From an uncultured Clostridia bacterium (GTDB taxonomy: Bacteria > Bacillota > Clostridia > TANB77 > CAG-508), in contig CAKPKZ010000049.1 in NCBI GenBank assembly GCA_934167435.1, positions 1 to 10,585 on the forward strand: a stretch of 10,585 bases of DNA, read 5' to 3'. The notes under the pieces are model-generated. The model did no database searches and was not told the DNA's origin. It was given only the letters and a program-made list of their open reading frames with translations. Shown in pieces: positions 5,579 to 10,585 of the stretch (the stretch's first letter is position 1; the number at the start of each line of letters is the position of its first letter). Both the position numbers and the translations under genes were made by a program.

Positions 5579-6045
5579 ATTGCTAATATTTTATATTTCA
5601 TAACTCCTGCTGGTGCTTTAACTTCTACAGTTTGGTTTTTCTTAGCACCTAATAAAGCTGCACCAAGTGGTGATTCGTTAGATATTTTGTTTTCTGCTAA
5701 ATTTACTTCTGTAGTTCCTACTATTGTATATTCTATTTTTTCGTCAAATTCTACATCTAATACTTTTACCAAATTTCCTATTTGTACTGTTTCTGTATCT
5801 ATTTCACTTTCGTCAATGATTTTAGCATGTCTTAATTTATTTTCTAGTTCTACTATTTTTACTTCGTTTTCTGCTTGTGCTGTTTTAGCTTCATCATATT
5901 CAGAATTTTCTGATAAATCTCCAAATCCTAATGCTACTTTTATTCTGTCTGCAATTTCAGCTCTTTTTTCTGTTTTTAAATAATTTAATTCTTTTTCTAA
6001 TTTATCATGACCTTCTTGAGTAAGTATTACTTCTTTTTCTTCCAT
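5569..6045 (-). CDS. greA: Transcription elongation factor GreA
   Basis: Encodes 158 residues, the standard GreA length. GreA enters the RNA polymerase secondary channel and stimulates cleavage of backtracked transcripts. The N-terminal coiled coil (about residues 1-75) carries the tip motif GDLSENSEYDEAK with the acidic pair Asp43 and Glu46, equivalent to the catalytic Asp41/Glu44 of the E. coli protein. The C-terminal FKBP-like domain (about 80-158) includes ESPLGAALLGAKKNQTVEVKAPAG, typical of the family. The ribosome binding site GGAAGGAG precedes the ATG, and a strong promoter lies upstream at 6093-6121, so it is transcribed separately from pgsA. It ends in the bidirectional terminator facing deoD. 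Confidence 0.98.
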   Translation of the reverse strand: MEEKEVILTQEGHDKLEKELNYLKTEKRAEIADRIKVALGFGDLSENSEYDEAKTAQAENEVKIVELENKLRHAKIIDESEIDTETVQIGNLVKVLDVEFDEKIEYTIVGTTEVNLAENKISNESPLGAALLGAKKNQTVEVKAPAGVMKYKILAIKK

Positions 6046-6092
6046 GTTTATTCTCCTTCCGTTCTTATTGTTCGTTTTTAAAGTTCTTTTCT

Positions 6093-6121
6093 ATATTACG
6101 GCAGAAATTTTATTTTGTCAA
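6093..6121 (-). promoter_or_regulatory. greA promoter
   Basis: On the minus strand a perfect -35 TTGACA (6121-6116) is 17 nt from -10 TAATAT (6098-6093), leaving a leader of about 40 nt before the greA ATG. It sits 22 nt past the pgsA stop codon. Confidence 0.82.
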
Positions 6122-6142
6122 GTAAATTTAAAAAATATTTAC

Positions 6143-6733
6143 TTATTTCATTATTTCTTTTATGCCTTTCATGTAGTCTATTCCTGAAAATACTGTTGCT
6201 ATTGTTTGAGTTATCATTAATATTGTAACTAATAAATTTAAAATAAAATCAAATCCATGTAAATTACCACTAAAACATGCTCCAAATGGATTTAAGTCTA
6301 CTAGCGCTAATATTAATGCTATCATTTGTGTAACTGTTTTTAATTTTCCCCATATTGAGGCAGCAATTACTTTTCCACCTTTTTCTACTGCAACTAATCT
6401 ATACCCAGATACTAAAAATTCCCTTGCAAGTACAATTATTGGTATCCAAGCTGGAAGTCTTGACATTTCTACTAACATTACCATTGCAGCTAACACTAAT
6501 ATTTTATCTGCTAATGGATCTAAAAATTTTCCAAATGTAGTAACTTGATTTCTAGTTCTTGCAATATATCCATCTAATTTATCTGTTATTGATGCTAAAA
6601 TAAATACAAAATCTATTATTAAATAGGTATATGGTATGCCGAAAACTTCTCCTTTTATATTAAAGAATGGAACTATTACCATTAATGGCACCAATAATAC
6701 TCTAAATATTGTTAATTTATTTGCTAAATTCAT
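6143..6733 (-). CDS. pgsA: CDP-diacylglycerol--glycerol-3-phosphate 3-phosphatidyltransferase
   Basis: A 196-residue integral membrane enzyme of the CDP-alcohol phosphotransferase family. It makes phosphatidylglycerol phosphate from CDP-diacylglycerol and glycerol-3-phosphate, the committed step to phosphatidylglycerol and cardiolipin. The full family signature D-x2-DG-x2-AR-x8-G-x3-D-x3-D is present, with Asp51, Asp54, Gly68, Asp72 and Asp76. Several hydrophobic helices follow (about 8-24, 35-50, 77-88, 94-108, 133-145, 163-183). The start MNLANKLTIFRVLLVP is typical of PgsA. The ribosome binding site is a weaker AAGAAGGGA. It starts 20 nt after the S41 protease gene and is probably the last gene of that run; no clear terminator follows. 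Confidence 0.95.
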   Translation of the reverse strand: MNLANKLTIFRVLLVPLMVIVPFFNIKGEVFGIPYTYLIIDFVFILASITDKLDGYIARTRNQVTTFGKFLDPLADKILVLAAMVMLVEMSRLPAWIPIIVLAREFLVSGYRLVAVEKGGKVIAASIWGKLKTVTQMIALILALVDLNPFGACFSGNLHGFDFILNLLVTILMITQTIATVFSGIDYMKGIKEIMK

Positions 6734-6753
6734 TTTATCTTTCCCTTCTTAAA

Positions 6754-7971
6754 CTACTTAAGTAACTCTATTGCTTTTTGCAACTGTGTATCTTGATTTC
6801 TTTCTACTTGTAAAACATTCTTTACTGTATCTGGTAAATTAACTGTTTCATCTGGTTCAATACCAACTTTATTAATTTTGTTTCTATTAGGTGTTTGATA
6901 TTCTTCAGATGTTATTTTCATTCCACTTCCATCTGCTAATGTAAAGAATTCTTGTATTACGCCTTTCCCATAAGTTTTTGTTCCTACAATTTTAGCTTTT
7001 CCTAAGTCCTTTAAAGCTCCCGCTAATATTTCTGAAGAACTTGCTGTGTTTTCATTAACTAATATAACAATTGGCATATTAATTACTGGTTGGTTTTTAG
7101 ATTTTTCCACTTTTTCTTTGTTATTTTTGTCTACTGTATACAATAAAACAGAGTCTTTATCAGTTATATAATCTGCAATACTTAATGCTTCTTTAACTAT
7201 TCCTCCACCATTATTTCTTAAATCTATAATTAGGCTTTTTATATTTTGCTTTTGCAATTCTTCAAATTTTGATTTAAAGTCGTTTGATGTTTCTTCGTCA
7301 AATGATGGAATTTCAATATATCCAATTTGATTTTCTAGAACTTCTCCTTCTACTTGATTAATTTTTATTGTTTTTCTTTTTATTTCAAAATTTAATATTT
7401 CTGTTCCTCTTATAATTTCTAATTTTACGCTTGTTCCTTCTTCACCTTTTATTTTGCTAGATACTGTTGTTAAATCCTCTGCTGTATATTCAGTTCCATC
7501 TACTGACTTTATTAAGTCCCCTGGTTGTATACCCGCTTCTTGTGCTGGACTATTTTTTATTGGAGATATAACTTCAATCATATTTTTATTTGTATTCTTA
7601 GACATATAAATTCCAATTCCTACAAAATTCCCCATTAAATCATTTTTATATTCCTCCATATCTTCTTTAGATATGTATTCTGTATATGGATCTTCTAATC
7701 CTGCTATATAACCTTTTATTGCCCCTTGTGTTAATTTTTCTTCATTAACCTCCCCTAAATAGTACTTATCAATTATTGTTCTAAATTTAGTTAACTGTGA
7801 ATTTATATCTTCATTATTACTATTTTGGGTATTTAATAACGCAATTTTTCCATTATCTGTTGTTGTAAAATATCCATATAATGTTATTGTTGTTATAATA
7901 AATGTTAAAAATGCTGTTAATATTACTAGCATTACTACTTTATAGGTTTTTATACCTCTTTTTTCTTCCAT
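6754..7971 (-). CDS. S41 family C-terminal processing protease (CtpB/Tsp type)
   Basis: With the ATG at 7971 the protein has 405 residues. Residues 11-36 are a signal-anchor helix that places the rest outside the membrane. A helical region (about 55-110) precedes a PDZ domain (about 115-200) with GIQPGDLI. The S41 protease core follows, with GYIEIPSF, IIDLRNNGGG (248-257), ENTASSSEILAG and the TYGKGVIQ end. Ser311, Lys336 and Gln340 have the same spacing (25 and 4 residues) as the catalytic Ser-Lys-Gln of CtpB/Tsp proteases, so the enzyme looks active. A TTG nine codons upstream extends the frame, but GGAG at 7983-7980 lies 8 nt before the ATG and would fall inside the longer version. The gene follows the M23 peptidases in the ftsX cluster and precedes pgsA; by family knowledge such proteases trim or degrade cell-envelope proteins. 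Confidence 0.95.
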   Translation of the reverse strand: MEEKRGIKTYKVVMLVILTAFLTFIITTITLYGYFTTTDNGKIALLNTQNSNNEDINSQLTKFRTIIDKYYLGEVNEEKLTQGAIKGYIAGLEDPYTEYISKEDMEEYKNDLMGNFVGIGIYMSKNTNKNMIEVISPIKNSPAQEAGIQPGDLIKSVDGTEYTAEDLTTVSSKIKGEEGTSVKLEIIRGTEILNFEIKRKTIKINQVEGEVLENQIGYIEIPSFDEETSNDFKSKFEELQKQNIKSLIIDLRNNGGGIVKEALSIADYITDKDSVLLYTVDKNNKEKVEKSKNQPVINMPIVILVNENTASSSEILAGALKDLGKAKIVGTKTYGKGVIQEFFTLADGSGMKITSEEYQTPNRNKINKVGIEPDETVNLPDTVKNVLQVERNQDTQLQKAIELLK

Positions 7972-7979
7972 GCTATACT

Positions 7980-7983
7980 CTCC
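7980..7983 (-). promoter_or_regulatory. Ribosome binding site deciding the S41 protease start
   Basis: GGAG (within GGAGAG on the minus strand) lies 8 nt before the ATG at 7971-7969. The alternative TTG start at 7998-7996 has no good ribosome binding site, since a GC-rich hairpin occupies the sequence just upstream. Confidence 0.7.
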
Positions 7984-8000
7984 AATCTTAACTATCAAAT

Positions 8001-8019
8001 AGGCGGATTAACTCCGCCT
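8001..8019. other. GC-rich intergenic hairpin between the M23 and S41 genes
   Basis: AGGCGGA (8001-8007) and TCCGCCT (8013-8019) form a perfect 7-bp stem with a 5-nt loop, conspicuous in AT-rich DNA. In the direction of the genes it is followed only by TATTTGATAG, a poor T-tract. On the plus strand TTTTATTTTTATT follows, which looks more like a terminator against antisense transcription. It could be a leaky terminator that lowers ctpB-pgsA expression, an mRNA processing or stability element, or an antisense terminator. Confidence 0.6.
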
Positions 8020-8034
8020 TTTATTTTTATTAAT

Positions 8035-9261
8035 TTACATATAATTTCTTGGATCTACTCTACATGTATTATAGTTATAAGGTGCAACTCTTACTTCAAA
8101 GTGTAAATGCGGTCCAAATGAATGTCCACTATTTCCAGAAGACATTATTTGTTGTCCCCTAGAAACTGTTTGCCCTGGCGATACTAAAATAGACCCACTT
8201 GTACCATGTGCATACCAAGTTTGTAGTCCGTTTGCATGTTGCAATACTACATATGTTCCATAACTTGATGTTAAATTTGCTGTTTTTATAACAACTCCTG
8301 TTGCTGCTGCATATATTGGTGTTCCTACTGGTATTCCATAGTCCAATGCTCCATGATAACTACCATTTGAATAATACATTGTAGCTGTTATACTTCCTGA
8401 TTTTACTGGTCTTTGTAAAGTACCATTTCCTCCTCCTGTATAATTTCCACCAGAAGAATTTGTGTTATTGTTATTGTTGCTGTTATTATTTTTATTATTA
8501 TTTAAAGCTGCAATTTGTTTTGCATATTCTTCTTGTGCTTTTTTTATATCTTTTGCAATTTGAACATTGGCAGATTTTAATTCATCTATTTCTGCTTGTA
8601 TTTCTTTTTCATCTTTTGATAATTTTTCTACACTAGCTGCTTTTTCTTTTTTAGATTGTTGTAATTGTGTAGAAACTTTTTCTTTTTCTGTTTTGGTTGT
8701 AGTTACAGATTTTTTATTTGTTTCTAAAGATTCTTTTGTTTTTTGAATTTCTTCTTTTTCTTTTTGGATTTTTTCTAACAATTCTGCGTCATATGTTGCA
8801 AGTTCTGAAACAAGATAATAATTAGATATTAAGTCTGTTAAATTTTCAGAAGATAACATTACATCTAAATACGATGTATCACCTGCCTCATATGCTGCTA
8901 CTAACCTTTCTTGTAGTAATTTTTCATTTTGATTATAACTTGCTTCTTTTTCTTTTATTTCTTTTTCAGCACTTGATATTTTGGTATTTAAATCTGTTAT
9001 TTTATTTTCAAGCTCTTCTATTTGGTTTTCATATGTATCTATTTTTGAGCTTATTGCTTCTACTTGTTTTACTGCTTCTGATTTTTGTGCTTGCACTTCT
9101 TTTAAGTTAGACTGTGCTTCTTCTTGTTTTTTCTCATTTTGCTTCTTTTCGCTTTCTAAGGTTGATGTATTTGCCCCGTTTGCTGCTAATATTATATTAG
9201 TATTCAATATTAATATTAGTATTACAAATATTGATACAATTTTTAGAATATTTTTATTCAT
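8035..9261 (-). CDS. Secreted coiled-coil M23 peptidase, second of a tandem pair (EnvC/PcsB-like layout)
   Basis: A 408-residue peptidoglycan endopeptidase candidate. A signal peptide (about 1-27, hydrophobic 7-26, AA-N cleavage region) is followed by a long coiled coil (about 33-255), Lys/Glu/Gln-rich with a conserved non-coil patch at 118-157 (RLVAAYEAGDTSYLD onward). An Asn/Gly linker (254-280) follows, then the M23 (LytM) domain (about 283-408). Zn and catalytic residues are all present: HGALD (His303, Asp307), YAHG (His352) and HLHFEV (His385, His387). AGGAGG directly follows the TAG stop of the upstream paralogue, and the ATG is only 12 nt from that stop, so the pair is probably translationally coupled. 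By family knowledge, coiled-coil M23 proteins encoded next to ftsEX are switched on by FtsEX at division. Compared with its neighbour it has a longer low-complexity linker and no C-terminal tail. Confidence 0.93.
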   Translation of the reverse strand: MNKNILKIVSIFVILILILNTNIILAANGANTSTLESEKKQNEKKQEEAQSNLKEVQAQKSEAVKQVEAISSKIDTYENQIEELENKITDLNTKISSAEKEIKEKEASYNQNEKLLQERLVAAYEAGDTSYLDVMLSSENLTDLISNYYLVSELATYDAELLEKIQKEKEEIQKTKESLETNKKSVTTTKTEKEKVSTQLQQSKKEKAASVEKLSKDEKEIQAEIDELKSANVQIAKDIKKAQEEYAKQIAALNNNKNNNSNNNNNTNSSGGNYTGGGNGTLQRPVKSGSITATMYYSNGSYHGALDYGIPVGTPIYAAATGVVIKTANLTSSYGTYVVLQHANGLQTWYAHGTSGSILVSPGQTVSRGQQIMSSGNSGHSFGPHLHFEVRVAPYNYNTCRVDPRNYM

Positions 9262-9273
9262 GAGTTTCCTCCT

Positions 9274-10500
9274 CTAATTTTCTATGGTAGTATTATTTGT
9301 TATTTCATTTGTATTGTTGCTATTTTCATCTGTGTTTTTTTCTTCTGTTCCAGGAATAACTCCACTTGTTATATATGGCATTGGGTTTGTCGTTACTCCA
9401 TTAATTCTAACTTCAAAATGTGCATGTGCACCCGTTGAATATCCTGTTGAGCCAACCTTTAAAATTACGTCTCCTCTTTTTACTGTTTGTCCAACACTAG
9501 CTACTATTTCTGAGCCATGTGCATATAATGTTGATATTCCTCCACCATGATCAATTATAACCATATTTCCATATGCACTATTAAAGCCTGCTTTAACAAC
9601 AATTCCATCATTTGCTGCAACAAAATTAGCTCCCATTGGTGCACCAACGTCTACACCTGTATGTAATTTATATACCCCTGTTATTGGATGTGTTCTCATT
9701 CCATATTGAGATGTTATTCTTGTATAACCTGGCACTGGCCATGCTAACTCTCCTCCAATATATTGAGCACTAATACCTTCTGTTTGTGCTAATGCTAAAA
9801 TTTCTGCATTAATTTGTTCAAATCTTTGTGTGTATTCATCTATTTTGGCTTGTACATCTTTTTCTTGTTCAGACAACTTTGAAACATAACTTTGTCTTAA
9901 TATTTTTGTATTTTGTAAAACTGTTGAAGTTACTAATTGGTTCTTTTTTATGTCTGCTAATTCTTTTTTTTGCTTATCCAATTTTTCTTGTGTTAATTCA
10001 ATTTCTGTTTTTCTTGTTTTCATATCTTCTAGTATTTCTGTATCATATGTTGCAAGTTCTGTTACTAAAAAATAATTTGATAAAAAATCTGATATATTTC
10101 TTGAACTTAATATAACATCTAAATATTGTGTATCTCCTGATTCATATATTAATACAAGTCTTTCTTCTAACATTCCTTTTTGCTTTTCGTAGTTTTCTTT
10201 TGCTATTTTTAGCATTCCTTCAATTTCTTGAACAGAAGAATTTAATTGACTAATTTTTTTGTTTGTTTGCTCTAGTTCTGCTTCTGAATTTTGTATTTTT
10301 TCATCTAGCTTTTGAACTTGCTGTAAATTAGCAGACAATTCTTCCTGAACCTCTGTTAATTCGTTGTTAGCATTATTTAGTTGATTTTGAACTTCTTGAT
10401 GTTCTGTTTGCAAATCTGACATTGTATTTTCTGCATATGTAAATAAACAAAAATTACAAATAATTATTGCCAAAACGATACATAAAAATTTTTTACGCAT
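9274..10500 (-). CDS. Secreted coiled-coil M23 peptidase, first of a tandem pair (EnvC/PcsB-like layout)
   Basis: Encodes 408 residues. A signal peptide (about 1-23, MRKK basic start, hydrophobic 5-20, cleavage near TYA-EN) is followed by a coiled coil (about 26-240) whose patch 114-153 (RLVLIYESGDTQYLD onward) closely matches the downstream gene. Then comes an M23 domain (about 253-378) with GMRTHPITG, HTGVD (His280, Asp284), YAHG (His328) and HAHFEV (His359, His361), all the Zn and catalytic residues. The protein ends in a Thr/Asn/Glu-rich tail (about 384-408). AAGGAG precedes the ATG, 10 nt after the ftsX stop codon, so it is tightly linked to ftsX. By analogy with PcsB, CwlO and EnvC it is a likely FtsEX-controlled peptidoglycan hydrolase for daughter-cell separation or wall growth; the partner choice is inferred from position. 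Confidence 0.94.
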   Translation of the reverse strand: MRKKFLCIVLAIIICNFCLFTYAENTMSDLQTEHQEVQNQLNNANNELTEVQEELSANLQQVQKLDEKIQNSEAELEQTNKKISQLNSSVQEIEGMLKIAKENYEKQKGMLEERLVLIYESGDTQYLDVILSSRNISDFLSNYFLVTELATYDTEILEDMKTRKTEIELTQEKLDKQKKELADIKKNQLVTSTVLQNTKILRQSYVSKLSEQEKDVQAKIDEYTQRFEQINAEILALAQTEGISAQYIGGELAWPVPGYTRITSQYGMRTHPITGVYKLHTGVDVGAPMGANFVAANDGIVVKAGFNSAYGNMVIIDHGGGISTLYAHGSEIVASVGQTVKRGDVILKVGSTGYSTGAHAHFEVRINGVTTNPMPYITSGVIPGTEEKNTDENSNNTNEITNNTTIEN

Positions 10501-10510
10501 GTTTTCTCCT

Positions 10511-10585
10511 TTATACTTTTAAATATTTTCTCATAGAAATCATACTTCCTATTACACCAATTCCTATTCCAAGTAACATATATAC
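10511..10585 (-). CDS. ftsX: Cell division protein FtsX, C-terminal end only
   Basis: Only the last 24 codons lie in the window; the rest is beyond the edge. The reading frame ending in TAA at 10513-10511 encodes a hydrophobic, Gly-rich helix (LLGIGIGVIG) followed by SMISMRKYLKV. This matches the last transmembrane segment and short basic tail of Gram-positive FtsX. FtsX is the membrane subunit of the ABC-type FtsEX complex that activates coiled-coil M23 peptidases, and two such genes follow directly. The short fragment limits confidence, but the context supports it strongly. Confidence 0.8.
   Translation of the reverse strand, partial: VYMLLGIGIGVIGSMISMRKYLKV

Noticed and set aside
6122..6141. 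AT-only inverted repeat after pgsA as a terminator
   Set aside because: GTAAAT/ATTTAC is a short, weak stem with no following T-tract, and it abuts the greA -35 box.
7972..7998. TTG start adding nine residues to the S41 protease
   Set aside because: It has no good ribosome binding site and would absorb the GGAG that serves the ATG at 7971, which gives a typical basic N-terminus before the membrane helix.
1..10585. CRISPR arrays, insertion sequences, phage genes or attachment sites
   Set aside because: No regularly spaced direct repeats, transposase or integrase motifs were seen, and the tRNA genes show no duplicated 3' ends within the window.

Overview
The window looks like chromosomal DNA of a low-GC Gram-positive bacterium, most likely an AT-rich member of the Clostridia. 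The grounds are the strongly A/T-biased codons, GGAGG-type ribosome binding sites before most genes, a CIRCE operator before groES-groEL, and an ftsX / coiled-coil M23 peptidase / S41 protease cluster. The genus cannot be read from the sequence. Everything except the deoD-type gene lies on the minus strand.

Layout in window order. Positions 1-160 hold two minus-strand tRNA genes, Val(TAC) then Asp(GTC) in transcription order, behind a near-consensus promoter. Positions 279-2364 form a self-contained groES-groEL unit with promoter, CIRCE operator and terminator. Positions 2442-3041 hold a 158-residue membrane-anchored protein with 34 cysteines, nearly all spaced exactly every third residue, with its own promoter and terminator; this is the most unusual object in the window. 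Positions 3045-4759 hold pyrG (CTP synthase) with a terminator hairpin in its leader and a single extra base at about codon 26 that breaks the reading frame. Divergent from it, 4788-5545, is a DeoD-type purine nucleoside phosphorylase, which shares a bidirectional terminator with the convergent greA (5569-6045).

Positions 6143-10585 read as one minus-strand run transcribed ftsX (3' end only) -> M23 peptidase -> paralogous M23 peptidase -> CtpB-like S41 protease -> pgsA. By family knowledge, FtsEX gates coiled-coil M23 peptidases (PcsB, CwlO and EnvC are the described types), so the first three genes fit one cell-wall cleavage machine at division. The S41 protease is a plausible regulator or processor, and pgsA makes the phosphatidylglycerol phosphate precursor of anionic lipids.

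Most of the window is core housekeeping. The items that deserve attention are the period-3 cysteine protein, the pyrG frameshift with its possible +1 slippage site, the pyrG leader terminator, the symmetric CIRCE variant and the tandem M23 duplication. No mobile element, CRISPR array or phage gene was seen. No gene-free stretch exceeds 300 bases; the longest runs from 2282 to 2485 and holds the groESL control region and the terminator of the cysteine-rich gene.
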